From: CALFCX01 sp041650595
Lineage (GTDB): Bacteria > Margulisbacteria > WOR-1 > JAKLHX01
Direction of reading: 5' to 3'
DNA length: 64,000 bases
NCBI GenBank assembly: GCA_041650595.1
Contig: JBAZKW010000008.1
Span: forward strand, 1-64,000
Shown: one piece after another, positions 27,620 to 37,324 of the stretch
Numbering within the stretch: position 1 is the stretch's first letter
Layout: the number at the start of each line of letters is the position of its first letter
Made by a program: the position numbers and the translations under genes
Notes under the pieces: generated by a model
What the model saw: only the letters and a program-made list of their open reading frames with translations
Database searches by the model: none
Told to the model about the DNA's origin: nothing

Positions 27620-27635
27620 GAGCTAATAAATGACC

Positions 27636-27747
27636 AATTTCCAATTGCCAATGTCCAATGAAGGCATCTGCCTTCGGCAGGCATTTTTATATATTATCGC
27701 CGAAGGCGATACACCCATTGGAAATTGGACATTGAGCATTGGAAATT
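27636..27747. repeat. Intergenic inverted repeat between alaS and ruvX
   Basis: The left arm (AATTTCCAATTGCCAATGTC...) is matched imperfectly by the right arm ending GAGCATTGGAAATT, with GC-rich hairpins in between (CTGCCTTCGGCAG and TCGCCGAAGGCGA). It looks like a small non-autonomous dispersed element inserted in the operon. No gene is seen in it. Confidence 0.65.
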
Positions 27748-27751
27748 AATT

Positions 27752-28168
27752 ATGAAAAGAATTATCGGTCTGGATTACGGCAAAAAAAGGATAGGGATAG
27801 CCGTTTCCGATCCTCTTGGCATAACAGCTCAACCCGTCGATACTATTGAAAACTCAAAAAATTGTCTGCAAAAAATAAAGGAAATAGTCGATAAGTATGA
27901 ATCTGGTCTCGTTGTTGTGGGCCTGCCAAAGAACCTTAAAGGTGAAATAGCTCAGGCGGCAGAAGAGGTTTTGTGTTTTGTGAGAAAACTTCAAAAGGTC
28001 CTTGGAGAAATACATATCATTACCTATGACGAACGTTTGACGACGGCAAGCGTCATGAAGACTCTGTCAGAGACAAACATGTCCGGTAGAAAAAAACGGC
28101 AGGTAGTGGACAAGATGGCTGCCGCTTGCATACTGCAGAGGTATATGGATGGACAAAGAAATAAATAA
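27752..28168 (+). CDS. ruvX: Putative Holliday junction resolvase / pre-16S rRNA nuclease
   Basis: The 138-residue YqgF/RuvX-family protein has the RNase H-like motifs: RIIGLDYGKKRIGIAVSD at the N-terminus, VVVGLPKNLKGE in the middle and YDERLTTASV with the C-terminal Asp-bearing VDKMAAACILQ. YqgF proteins process the 5' end of 16S rRNA in E. coli. The start at 27752 excludes nine residues that would be encoded by the upstream repeat. It overlaps mltG by 20 nt and is the classic neighbour of both alaS and mltG. Confidence 0.92.
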   Translation: MKRIIGLDYGKKRIGIAVSDPLGITAQPVDTIENSKNCLQKIKEIVDKYESGLVVVGLPKNLKGEIAQAAEEVLCFVRKLQKVLGEIHIITYDERLTTASVMKTLSETNMSGRKKRQVVDKMAAACILQRYMDGQRNK

Positions 28169-29204
28169 ACCCTCAGAGGGGAGATGGCGTGAGGGAGCAA
28201 AGTCTTTGGCCATAATATTGTTTGTGTTGATCACTACCTTTGCCTTGACCATTCCTTTTTTGGCAAAAAGCAGATTAAGTACCGGCCTGTATAATGTTCA
28301 GATACCGGAAAATTCTACAGCCAACCAGATAACGGATATTCTCTATTCAAAGAAAATAATAGCAAGCCGGCTCTCTTTCAAAATCTACATAAACCTGTTC
28401 GGCATCTCACGAAAGCTACAGGCGGGAAGTTATTATCTGAGCCCCAGCATGAGCAACGCTGTTATCGCCGGAAAACTTGCGCAGGGCAGGGTAGCTGCCG
28501 GGGATATAAAGATAATAGTTCCCGAGGGCAGTTCAATATACAAGATCTCGGAAAATATTAAGAAAAAGAGAATCACTATTGAGGACGGAAATTTTGAGGC
28601 GCTGTCTTATAACGGAATAGATGAAAGATTGCGCTTAAAATATCCATTTCTCTCAGGAGTGCCCGTCTATTCTCTTGAAGGATATCTGTTCCCGGACACA
28701 TATTTTGTCTCGTCAAGAATAAAAATGGATGACCTGCTGGAGATAATGCTGGACAGGTTTACCGAGATAGTTTTGCCGGTCTACGCCTCAAGCGGAACAA
28801 AATATTCTCTGCATGAGATAATAACGCTTGCTTCAATTGTGGAAAAAGAAGCCGCCAACGAAAAGGAGCGCCCGATAATAGCCTCGGTATTTTGGAACAG
28901 GCTTAATAACGGCATAGCTCTCAGGGCAGATCCCACCGTAAAATACATACTCGAAAACCCTACCAAAAGGGTGATGTATAACGATCTTAAGACAGATTCT
29001 CCATATAATACTTATTTATATAGAGGACTGCCGCCCGGTCCTATATGTAATCCCGGAATAGCTTCGATATATGCCGTACTTCATCCCGCCAGGACCAAAT
29101 ATCTTTATTTTGTATCCAACGGCGACGGAACTCATACTTTTTCAGAAAACTGGGGAAAACACAAGGAAGCGGCGGATAGGTTCAGGAAATTGGATAAAAA
29201 ATAG
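28149..29204 (+). CDS. mltG: Endolytic murein transglycosylase
   Basis: MltG (YceG) cleaves nascent peptidoglycan strands at the membrane. The 351-residue protein has a short cytoplasmic tail, one transmembrane helix (about residues 18-38), a LysM-like middle part and the catalytic YceG domain with the Glu in LASIVEKEAANEKER, then FWNRLNNGIALRADPTVKY and LPPGPICNPGIASI. All are typical. It ends the uvrA run and converges with the large minus-strand gene with a 3-nt gap. Confidence 0.94.
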   Translation: MDKEINKPSEGRWREGAKSLAIILFVLITTFALTIPFLAKSRLSTGLYNVQIPENSTANQITDILYSKKIIASRLSFKIYINLFGISRKLQAGSYYLSPSMSNAVIAGKLAQGRVAAGDIKIIVPEGSSIYKISENIKKKRITIEDGNFEALSYNGIDERLRLKYPFLSGVPVYSLEGYLFPDTYFVSSRIKMDDLLEIMLDRFTEIVLPVYASSGTKYSLHEIITLASIVEKEAANEKERPIIASVFWNRLNNGIALRADPTVKYILENPTKRVMYNDLKTDSPYNTYLYRGLPPGPICNPGIASIYAVLHPARTKYLYFVSNGDGTHTFSENWGKHKEAADRFRKLDKK

Positions 29205-29207
29205 CAC

Positions 29208-32200
29208 CTATTTAGCCTGAACTGATCCTGAAAGGAATCTCGCGAGAAACTCTTTTGATATTACTTCAACAGGCATGGAGTTAAGCTCATCCAACAGTCT
29301 TGAGTATTGTTGTTTTGCGACCTTCAATTGTTCCTTTGCTTCACCTTTTAAATCCTTTTGGTCTTCTGCCAGCTTGATCTTATCAAGAGCATCCTTTGTG
29401 CCAGTCTTCACTGCTTCTTTGAGATTGCGCAGGATGTCATGGAAAATTGTTCCGTAAAGCCCTTTGGTTTCTGACATAACAGATTTTTCCGGGGAACTCC
29501 CAATGGACATGTCAATTATTCTACCGAGAAAATCGACGAAAAGGTCCCGTCTGTCAGTGGATATCGTGCGCAAATCAATAGGGAGTTTATCGAGGCATCC
29601 GATTATCCTTTCGGTCAGCCATTGTTTTTCTTCAGCCGAATAACACATTTTATCCAGCAAATCCGAGATGCCCCTGCGTTTATCAGCAGAAAATGCCGGG
29701 GGATATATATACATTGCATAAGAATTGATATCGACTTCAGCGAAAGGGGGCTCAAGGTATTTTCCTTTAATAGAAGGATTGTTTAATAGAGATTCTGCAG
29801 TATCAAATTCATTTTGCCTTTGCGCAGCAACATCAATTACAAGCTTCTTCTCTTCTTCTGGGGTATTGGTCAAGTCTAGTGAATGTAAATAATCAAGCTG
29901 CCTTAAACGGGCGTTCCTTTCCGTTATTAAAATCGGAACTTTATCAAAAAGAAAATCGAGATGTTGAACGAAATATTGATTCATCACGCGATTATCTACT
30001 TTGTGCTGCAGTTCATGTAAAAGGGTCGATGAGATAGTGCTCGCTGGCGCAGGGTTGCCATCAGGAGTCTGATAGTTGACAAATATTGTGTTCTTGTCAT
30101 AAGTGGCAAATCCCGAATAGATATTATTGCTTTCTTCTTGCGGTACCCAATAAACATTCAGCAGATCGGCATTTTGCCTGCAGAATTCCATAGAATCGGG
30201 ATCCTTCATTATTTGTTCTCTAATTTCTTCGGGCAGATTTTCAAATCCTATACTATGGGCAATAACTTCCTTTTCAAGGCTTTTAACCGTCAATCCTTCC
30301 GAAACAGGAATAATAGGATGCTTTAAATTAATACCTTTCATCTCTTCTTCCGATAGTATCGCTGTACCGGACAACAAACTACAGACAGCCCCCAATGCCA
30401 TCATCTTTTCGAATATTTCCGAAGAACCGGCGTATCTCGGCTCGGCTTTGATCTTGTCGCTTATTTCTTTATCGATAAAGTTTCCTATCCAATCCTTGAT
30501 CGCCGTTTTTGATCTCTCAAGGTTTGTTTTGTCCTTTGAATCGCCCTCAAGCTGCATATATGAAAGGCAGTCGATTATATTTGCTTTCAGCTCATCTATC
30601 TTGTATCTGCCATCATTTGAGAAGGACTGGAATGTCGATGAATTCAGCACGTCCGATACGAAATCCTTGTCAATGGGCTCGTTGAGGGTCTTCTTTGCCG
30701 TTATGTGAGACGTTAAAATATCAATCGCGCTCAATCCGATGCCTTCAATACCGTTCCTAAATGCTGTCCTTATTGTTTCATGCATCTTAACGTCATCAAA
30801 AGGTTCGGGAGTCCCTTCCGCATGATCAAGCTGGCTTCTGATAATAGAGCCGCTGGACCTGCCATCAACTGCCGAAAGCCGAACACTTGCTACGCTTGAT
30901 GATCCCGCTATCAATCCGTTTAAATCCATCAGATAGCCCCAATCTTTGTTGATCTGAGACTTTTCCTCATCCGACAACATTTTCCAATTATCCGGATTTG
31001 CAGAGGCGCGCAATTCCTTCAATTCTTTTAGAACTAACGCTGCCCTGTCACCGAACTGTGTTGACAGCTTTTCTTTTAGAGCAGGGCTTATTCCGTCATA
31101 TTCAACCAAGCATCCGATTGCTGACAATTCCTTTTCGGGTATCCCTGCAGCCTCAAGGGCATAGAACATCGCATTCCCTTTTGTATAACCTCTGCCCACT
31201 CCTGATCTGCTCACATCACTATTCGCATCAACCTCCCGGCCAACGGCAGCGGCATATTTCGTCAAAATGGTCTTCAGCGGTTCGGGATAGGTTGAAACGT
31301 ACTGAGTTGCAGTTATTCTTCCCATTAGCGGAATTGCAAGGTCTCCTTTAAATTGGAATTGGTCTTTCTTGTTCAATTTGTATATTTCAAGTATCGTGTT
31401 CCTTTCATCATTAGAAAGCTTTGGGCTCATTAAACGCGAATATAGGATAGTCTTTTCGCTGCTGGTCCCAAGTTGTGCGGCAACGTTGAGAAGATTCATC
31501 AGTGCGAATTGTTTCGCAGCTTTAGGATCAACGGGAAGTTCGTTCAATCTATAGGCGGGTTCCTTCGCAAAGGCATCAAAATATTCTATTTCTATCTCGT
31601 CATTTATCCGGCTTTTAAGCCCCTCTTTATCCGCTTTCAGCTTATCGATCTCAAACGCATCTTTTGCAGGATCAAGTTTTGCAACCCTTTTACCGGTTTC
31701 GACAATCTTTTCTGCCAGTTCCTGCGCGGCCGGATATAAAACCGGAGACTCAACCGGTTTTGAACCTGTCTGCTCCGCAAGGATGTTAGTGGCCTTGCTC
31801 ATCCTGTCTTCTATCTTTGCAAACTCTTTGTTCGATCCCAACACAGCTTCTTTCGCAGACTGAGAGACCTTCGAGTTTGTTTCCGATGTCAGATTAAAGT
31901 ATTGTTCAAGTTCATCAGCCGTCATGTTGGCCATTGCCATCGCTTTTAATGCATTTGTATAATAGTTGAAATTTGTTTCCTCAAGCAACGTCATTTGGTC
32001 AAGAACGTCTCTGCCGGCTTTCAAAGGATCGCTGATGCCGTATTTTTCCAGTATGTCAGTATATGTTTTTGCATCAGAATTTATGACTTTAAAAGTTTCA
32101 AGCGTGAAAGCGAAGGGAGTACTAAGCAGATCAAGCTTCTTTTGTGAGTCTCCGGCCGCGGACAAAATTGTTTCGGCTTTTTCATTGAACGCGGATGTAT

Positions 32201-32585
32201 AATCGTCCATCGCTTTCAACGAAGTTTTTACTTTATTGACAGCGTCCGATTTATCCTCTGATTTAAGGGTTTTCACGTTCATCGAAGGAACATCGTCGGC
32301 TTCTTCAAAATTACTGTTTTTACTGACCTGCTCGAATTCTTGTGTAGTAAGATCGTGTAGGGCCATAAACGCACGCTCGTTTACCGTGTATTTTGAATCC
32401 AGTGGTTTCTGCAGTGTTATGCTCGGTTTGACGTCCGGAGGTTGAGAAATATCTTGCTCTTTAGGCAAAGATCTCTCAGTAGGTGTTTTTGCGACATTCC
32501 TTTTATTATCCGAGCTTTGGATGTTTTTTGATGTTGGCCGTCCTACATTTGAAGGTCTTTCGATCGTGCCACTTTCGATACCCAT
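29208..32585 (-). CDS. Large orphan protein with HELQH metallopeptidase-like motif
   Basis: I do not recognise a family for this 1125-residue protein. The first about 60 residues are Ser/Thr/Pro/Lys-rich and look disordered, with no hydrophobic signal peptide. The rest is mostly helical and charged. Residues 857-861 read HELQH in STLLHELQHKVDN, the HExxH signature of zinc metallopeptidases; an Asp/Glu-rich helix (ITERNARLRQLDY) about 30 residues later could give the third ligand. The ATG at 32585 follows AGGAGA. The gene carries a sigma-28-like promoter shared with six other orphan genes. A secreted or injected protease is a plausible inference, not shown. It is long, single-gene, and neighbours guaA only by chance. 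Confidence 0.7.
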   Translation of the reverse strand: MGIESGTIERPSNVGRPTSKNIQSSDNKRNVAKTPTERSLPKEQDISQPPDVKPSITLQKPLDSKYTVNERAFMALHDLTTQEFEQVSKNSNFEEADDVPSMNVKTLKSEDKSDAVNKVKTSLKAMDDYTSAFNEKAETILSAAGDSQKKLDLLSTPFAFTLETFKVINSDAKTYTDILEKYGISDPLKAGRDVLDQMTLLEETNFNYYTNALKAMAMANMTADELEQYFNLTSETNSKVSQSAKEAVLGSNKEFAKIEDRMSKATNILAEQTGSKPVESPVLYPAAQELAEKIVETGKRVAKLDPAKDAFEIDKLKADKEGLKSRINDEIEIEYFDAFAKEPAYRLNELPVDPKAAKQFALMNLLNVAAQLGTSSEKTILYSRLMSPKLSNDERNTILEIYKLNKKDQFQFKGDLAIPLMGRITATQYVSTYPEPLKTILTKYAAAVGREVDANSDVSRSGVGRGYTKGNAMFYALEAAGIPEKELSAIGCLVEYDGISPALKEKLSTQFGDRAALVLKELKELRASANPDNWKMLSDEEKSQINKDWGYLMDLNGLIAGSSSVASVRLSAVDGRSSGSIIRSQLDHAEGTPEPFDDVKMHETIRTAFRNGIEGIGLSAIDILTSHITAKKTLNEPIDKDFVSDVLNSSTFQSFSNDGRYKIDELKANIIDCLSYMQLEGDSKDKTNLERSKTAIKDWIGNFIDKEISDKIKAEPRYAGSSEIFEKMMALGAVCSLLSGTAILSEEEMKGINLKHPIIPVSEGLTVKSLEKEVIAHSIGFENLPEEIREQIMKDPDSMEFCRQNADLLNVYWVPQEESNNIYSGFATYDKNTIFVNYQTPDGNPAPASTISSTLLHELQHKVDNRVMNQYFVQHLDFLFDKVPILITERNARLRQLDYLHSLDLTNTPEEEKKLVIDVAAQRQNEFDTAESLLNNPSIKGKYLEPPFAEVDINSYAMYIYPPAFSADKRRGISDLLDKMCYSAEEKQWLTERIIGCLDKLPIDLRTISTDRRDLFVDFLGRIIDMSIGSSPEKSVMSETKGLYGTIFHDILRNLKEAVKTGTKDALDKIKLAEDQKDLKGEAKEQLKVAKQQYSRLLDELNSMPVEVISKEFLARFLSGSVQAK

Positions 32586-32606
32586 AGATATTTCTCCTAT
32601 CTATGA

Positions 32607-32639
32607 ATTAGATCGTTACAAAAGCCAAAAAACTTGCAT
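32607..32639 (-). promoter_or_regulatory. Sigma-28-like promoter of the 1125-aa orphan gene
   Basis: On the minus strand ATGCAAGTTTT, 13 nt, CGATCTAAT. Counted from the shared core it is GCAAGTT-N15-CGATCTAAT, the same boxes and spacing as the site at 59093-59125. It lies about 20 nt upstream of the start codon. Confidence 0.65.
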
Positions 32640-32688
32640 AGAATTTGACGTGTTTATGCGAAAGACTTTGCGGCTCTATGATGGGGTT

Positions 32689-34239
32689 TTATTCCCACTC
32701 TATCGTAGATGGCGGCTTGGAGGAGATATCGTATACCACGCGGTTGACCTGAGGCGTTTCGTTTACTATGCGGCTTGAGATCTTTTCAAGAAGGTCGTAG
32801 GGGAGGCGGGCCCAGTCGGCGGTCATTGCATCATTTGACGTTACGGCTCTTATGGCTATGGTGTTCAAATATGTTCTTTTATCGCCCATAACGCCTACGG
32901 TCCTTATCGGAAGCAGTACCGCAAAAGACTGCCAGACTTTTGTATATAGTCCCGCGGCTTTTACTTCCGAGACTACAATATCATCAACTTCCTGAAGTAT
33001 CTTGACCCTTTCCCTGGTGACTTCGCCGATGATCCTTATCGAAAGTCCGGGTCCAGGGAACGGCTGTCTTGTGATTATTTCTTCCGCTATTCCCATTTCC
33101 CTGCCGATAGCCCGCACTTCATCTTTGAATAATTTTCTTAGCGGTTCGACAAGCTTGAACTTCATTTTTTCCGGCAAGCCTCCGACGTTATGATGCGTCT
33201 TTATTCTTGCGGCGGAATTAGAAGTCAGGCCTTTTACGGCGCTTTCGATTACATCGGGATATAGAGTTCCCTGCGCAAGAAATGGTATCGTGCCCAATTT
33301 TAGCGCCTCTTCTTCAAAAGTGTAGATAAACTCATTGCCGATAGTATGTCTCTTTTTTTCCGGGTCGGTCACCCCGGCAAGCTTCGTGAAAAACTTGTCG
33401 GAAGCATCGACGTGTATCAGGTTTATCTTAAAATGTTTTGTGAACATATCAACTATTTTTCTTGCTTCGTTCTTTCTCATAAATCCCTGGTCTATAAAAA
33501 CGCAGGTCAGCTGGTCCCCGACGGCCTTGTGCAGAAGAACGGCAACTGTGGTTGAATCAACACCTCCTGAAAGGCCCAGGAGTATCTTTTCTTTGCCGAC
33601 GGTTGCCCTTACCTTTTCGACAGCTCTTTCAATAAAGGATTTTGTGGTACATGTAGCCTCGCAGTCGCAGACGATATATACAAAATTCTTTATTATCTCG
33701 GTGCCGTTTTCAGTGTGCATAACTTCAGGATGGAACTGCACGCCGTAAAGTCTTTTTTCTTTGCTGCCCATAGCGGCGATCTTGGTAGCGTCGGTATGTG
33801 CCAATACTTTAAAGCCTTCCGGCAATTTTGTTACTGAATCACCGTGGCTCATCCAGGAGGTTAACTCTTTACCCAGACCGGCAAAAAGATTTGTATGATC
33901 GTCTATAGTGAGAGTTGCTTTTCCGTATTCCCGTGTTTTTTCGCCTTTTACATCACCACTGAGGTCTTTTGCCATGAGCTGCATTCCGTAACAGATCCCA
34001 AGTATGGGGATCCCGCTTTCCCAGATCCTGGGGTCCAATTTTGGAGCATCTTTTTCGTAAACGCTTCCCGGACCGCCGGAAAGTATGATGCCTTTTACGT
34101 CTCTTTTCTTTAACTCTTCAAGAGGGGTATTGTAGGGGAGAAGTTCGGAATAGACATTGCATTCCCTGACCCGTCGCGCGATAAGCATGCTGTATTGAGC
34201 CCCAAAATCAAGGACAACTATCAGATCATGCTTTTCCAT
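32689..34239 (-). CDS. guaA: GMP synthase (glutamine-hydrolysing)
   Basis: GuaA aminates XMP to GMP. The 516-residue protein has an N-terminal class I amidotransferase (ILSGGPGSVY, catalytic Cys in GICYGMQLM, FHPEV) and the ATP pyrophosphatase domain with the P-loop GLSGGVDSTTVAVLL, followed by the dimerisation domain ending NRVVYDISSKPPSTIEWE. It is full length. A TTGAAA-N17-TAATAT promoter ends 6 nt before the ATG. It sits between two orphan genes of the accessory block. Confidence 0.97.
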   Translation of the reverse strand: MEKHDLIVVLDFGAQYSMLIARRVRECNVYSELLPYNTPLEELKKRDVKGIILSGGPGSVYEKDAPKLDPRIWESGIPILGICYGMQLMAKDLSGDVKGEKTREYGKATLTIDDHTNLFAGLGKELTSWMSHGDSVTKLPEGFKVLAHTDATKIAAMGSKEKRLYGVQFHPEVMHTENGTEIIKNFVYIVCDCEATCTTKSFIERAVEKVRATVGKEKILLGLSGGVDSTTVAVLLHKAVGDQLTCVFIDQGFMRKNEARKIVDMFTKHFKINLIHVDASDKFFTKLAGVTDPEKKRHTIGNEFIYTFEEEALKLGTIPFLAQGTLYPDVIESAVKGLTSNSAARIKTHHNVGGLPEKMKFKLVEPLRKLFKDEVRAIGREMGIAEEIITRQPFPGPGLSIRIIGEVTRERVKILQEVDDIVVSEVKAAGLYTKVWQSFAVLLPIRTVGVMGDKRTYLNTIAIRAVTSNDAMTADWARLPYDLLEKISSRIVNETPQVNRVVYDISSKPPSTIEWE

Positions 34240-34245
34240 ATGTCA

Positions 34246-34274
34246 ATATTACACTACAAAATAACCTTTTTCAA
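34246..34274 (-). promoter_or_regulatory. Sigma-70-type promoter of guaA, leaderless
   Basis: Minus strand TTGAAA (34274-34269), 17-nt spacer, TAATAT (34251-34246). The guaA ATG at 34239 is 6 nt downstream of the -10 box with no room for a leader. Confidence 0.65.
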
Positions 34275-34298
34275 TGACACTATTCATGTGCTAAATGG

Positions 34299-34331
34299 AT
34301 GCAAGTTTTCCCTTGAATATGCCGAATATTC
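34299..34331 (+). promoter_or_regulatory. Sigma-28-like promoter of the 934-aa orphan gene
   Basis: ATGCAAGTTTT, 13 nt, CGAATATTC, with GCCGAATA close to the FliA -10 (GCCGATAA). Core spacing GCAAGTT-N15-CGA is identical to the other members. The start codon is about 60 nt downstream behind AGAGGAAG. Confidence 0.6.
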
Positions 34332-34392
34332 AGTAATCGGGGTTGGTTGATACTAAATCTATATTTTGTTGTTGTTAAGAGGAAGCATTGAT

Positions 34393-37197
34393 ATGGCAGT
34401 GGAAGCGACATCTAAATCACAATCATCAACAAATACGACATCTAGTGCTTCGGTGCCTGCTCCTGTTAAAACTGCACTTCAAAATGCTGCAACAGCCGTA
34501 AAAGACTCAAAAGACTATAATAAAGCTGGACAAACGACAGCTTCACAAAATCCTCCTTCACAGACATCTGCTCCGCAGACTAATGCGGCAGCAGCGGCAA
34601 CTGCCGGGACTCAAAACACTACACCGCCGGCTGTTCAAGCGCAGGCATCTCAAACGCCGGCTAACGCGCAGACGCAAGACGATAAACGCAAGGATATCGT
34701 TACCGATGTTTTACAGAGATACTCAAATTATGTAAAACAGGATGGTCCTTTACAACATCTCTCATTTACAAAAGAATTTGATCAGCTTCCTCAGACCGAG
34801 AAGAACAGGATAATGAGGGACATAGCCAAGACATCGGGAGTGCAGTCTCCGGATGAAGCCAAATCGTTAATTGAACAAAAAGCAACATCTCAGCAGCTTC
34901 TTAGCATGTTCCAGCTGGATGATAATTATTGGCAGCAATCAAGACTGACAGGTGATCCTAAAAAAGATAATACAACTGTTTCTCAATTCCAGCAAAGACA
35001 GCAGTTCACTGATGAATTAAGGGGTCAAATAAGCAATGATCCTTCTTCTCTTACTATAAAAGACGCTCTAAAAGGGAGGGAAAATGATCCAAGATATAAA
35101 GACTGGCTGGGTTGTTATCAGGTGTTCTCCACAGATATGAGGACTTCAGGTTCTGGCATACCATCCAAGCTTACGAGACAGGCCGGTATCGTGGTGGATT
35201 TTGCATTGAACGGGCCGGCTTATTCCAATCAAGATACCGGGCATATGCTTGACTCAGATAAGATGAAGGGAAAGACCACAGGGGATTATTGGGAAAGAAC
35301 AGCAGCTCTTTACGAAAATTTCGGCCAGAGAGACAATGCAAAAGACATATTCAAAGGAATGCTCTCTGTTAGCTATTTTGCGGCTACACAAAGCCTGGCT
35401 GCAAAAATCGGCATACCGGAAACATCACAACAGTTCCAGCAAAAAAAACAGGAACTTTCCTGTTCACTTCAAAAAGCAGGACTTGATCCCAAACTTGCAA
35501 CTGATTCAGCAGTCAAGATCGAGTGTTACAGGGATACTCTAAGACAGGATGTCTCAAGTGAAAAAAGAGGGCAATACGAGCAAATGGTGCAGAAGCATCG
35601 TGATGAGATCATGCAAAACATAGAAAAGAACAATCCGGCGCTTGCCCAGCAACCAGAGCGACTGGAGCTGGTAACAAATAAAGCGATACAGGATAATGTA
35701 AATGCTATGGTCAATGCAGAGGCAGACAGCCGGTTCTATAAGAGCCTTGATCAGGAAATGCCGGCAGTAATGGAAGGCAGAAGCGGGTTCGAAAAGAAAA
35801 TATGGAACTATTATAAAGATGCTTATGATCCTCTTAATGAATTCTTTAATATGTCAAATGAGAACAAAGAGATGGTAATAAAAGAAGCTGCCGTGAACGG
35901 AGCAATGCTGGCTGTCAGCGGAGGAACTGCAAATATAGTATCTGCAGGGTTGTCTGCCGGCGCAAAGACAGTCATTGGAAGATTTGCCGTACAGTCGGCA
36001 AGGGCAGGACTGGCTGTGAATACTTTGACCAACGAAGTCGTGGCAACAGGCATTTCGGGCAATGCTCTTTTAGCTGCAGGTAAAGTCGGGCTTTTCGGGG
36101 TGAGAAGTGTCGCTATGACCGAAGCAAATATGATGATACAGATGCCTTTCATAGGGGTTAATAATGCTATGGAAAATATTGGCAACCAGCTTATGTTCAA
36201 TACCGTTACATGCGGGCTTATGAGCGGACTGGGTTATGCTAATAATGTTCTTTCGTCCGGAGCTTCAAAATTGGTTTCCGGTGCCACCGGCAAGGCTGCC
36301 GTAAACACAGGGGTAAAAGCATTTTCGGTCGCTTCTGAAGCGGCTGCGATCGCGGGGGTAGAAGCGGTTAGAAGCGGAGCGCCGAAAAACTGGGATGAAT
36401 TCTCAAATCTTTACGGAAAAGCTCTTTTGTCATCCATTTCGCTGAGGGCTGGAAGAGCGGCGACAAACAGGGTGGCAGAAGATCTCAAGGCTGTTTATAC
36501 GGCACCGGATATTGCAAAAATGAGACAGGATATGATGAAGGCTATAGGTTCGGTTCCCTCTGTTACGGTTTCAAGACCAAACACTACCGAAGCGACTCAG
36601 CAAACGATGAGATATGCACATATCGGATATATCCCCGCGGACAAACAGCTTGCAGATGGGTTTAAGGATGGCGGCATGAAAAGCATTGTAGGTTCTAACG
36701 GTTCTGTCACTAGCAATCGGGAAGTTATTGTAGTTGACAGGAGCAGGGATCCTGTTCTAAGAGAGACAATAAAGACAGCAATAGAAAAATTCGGTGCTCA
36801 GCCGGATCAGCAGAAAGCGCAATCTTTGGTCCGATATGTCAGGGATCTGATGAATTGTGATGAAAAGACGACCAAAGCGTTTACTGATCAGAGGATAAAT
36901 CAGGAGGTTTTGTTGGGGGATTTTATCCAGAACGGGGTGGGGGTTTGCAGGCATGCGAATACCTTGTACAAAGTGCTTGCTGATGCCGTTAATTTGCCGA
37001 CCGAAATGTGGAAAGGCAACGACCGGGGAGGTCCTGTTCCCAGGCATGCATATAATTTTTCTCAGATAAATGGGGAAATACATCTAGTTGATCCGGGGCA
37101 GAACAGAATTCTCGCTCCTGGACAATATGCTCAGCCGCCGTCTGACTTTGCACCTTATCTTCAGCACAATGAAAACGGATATGAGTCGGGCTGGTAG
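34393..37197 (+). CDS. Large orphan protein with C-terminal transglutaminase-like domain
   Basis: The 934-residue protein has an N-terminus of about 100 residues extremely rich in Ser, Thr, Ala, Gln and Pro (disordered, no signal peptide), a helical Gln-rich middle, and an Ala/Gly-rich hydrophobic region around residues 495-675. At the C-terminus, GVGVCRHANTLYKVLADA (Cys852), RHAYNF (His885) and HLVDPGQ (Asp900) have the order and spacing of the Cys-His-Asp triad of transglutaminase-like papain-fold enzymes. The ATG at 34393 follows AGAGGAAG; an earlier start at 34366 lacks a site. It carries the sigma-28-like promoter. A hydrophobic centre with a catalytic C-terminal domain recalls secreted toxins or effectors, but that is inference. 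Confidence 0.68.
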   Translation: MAVEATSKSQSSTNTTSSASVPAPVKTALQNAATAVKDSKDYNKAGQTTASQNPPSQTSAPQTNAAAAATAGTQNTTPPAVQAQASQTPANAQTQDDKRKDIVTDVLQRYSNYVKQDGPLQHLSFTKEFDQLPQTEKNRIMRDIAKTSGVQSPDEAKSLIEQKATSQQLLSMFQLDDNYWQQSRLTGDPKKDNTTVSQFQQRQQFTDELRGQISNDPSSLTIKDALKGRENDPRYKDWLGCYQVFSTDMRTSGSGIPSKLTRQAGIVVDFALNGPAYSNQDTGHMLDSDKMKGKTTGDYWERTAALYENFGQRDNAKDIFKGMLSVSYFAATQSLAAKIGIPETSQQFQQKKQELSCSLQKAGLDPKLATDSAVKIECYRDTLRQDVSSEKRGQYEQMVQKHRDEIMQNIEKNNPALAQQPERLELVTNKAIQDNVNAMVNAEADSRFYKSLDQEMPAVMEGRSGFEKKIWNYYKDAYDPLNEFFNMSNENKEMVIKEAAVNGAMLAVSGGTANIVSAGLSAGAKTVIGRFAVQSARAGLAVNTLTNEVVATGISGNALLAAGKVGLFGVRSVAMTEANMMIQMPFIGVNNAMENIGNQLMFNTVTCGLMSGLGYANNVLSSGASKLVSGATGKAAVNTGVKAFSVASEAAAIAGVEAVRSGAPKNWDEFSNLYGKALLSSISLRAGRAATNRVAEDLKAVYTAPDIAKMRQDMMKAIGSVPSVTVSRPNTTEATQQTMRYAHIGYIPADKQLADGFKDGGMKSIVGSNGSVTSNREVIVVDRSRDPVLRETIKTAIEKFGAQPDQQKAQSLVRYVRDLMNCDEKTTKAFTDQRINQEVLLGDFIQNGVGVCRHANTLYKVLADAVNLPTEMWKGNDRGGPVPRHAYNFSQINGEIHLVDPGQNRILAPGQYAQPPSDFAPYLQHNENGYESGW

Positions 37198-37264
37198 TAA
37201 TTGTTGTTTGACCCTGATATTGTCTTTTGTGATCAAATATTCTTCCAGAATCTTCTCTAAATGC

Positions 37265-37294
37265 TGAAATTTCTTCACTCTTCCCTCGATAGAT
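37265..37294 (+). promoter_or_regulatory. Sigma-28-like promoter of the 200-aa orphan gene
   Basis: TGAAATT, 15 nt, CGATAGAT, matching the motif and spacing of the sites at 37939 and 50301. It is 30 nt upstream of the ATG at 37325. Confidence 0.5.
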
Positions 37295-37324
37295 ATATAG
37301 AACACATAAAGAAAGGCGTAAGTT

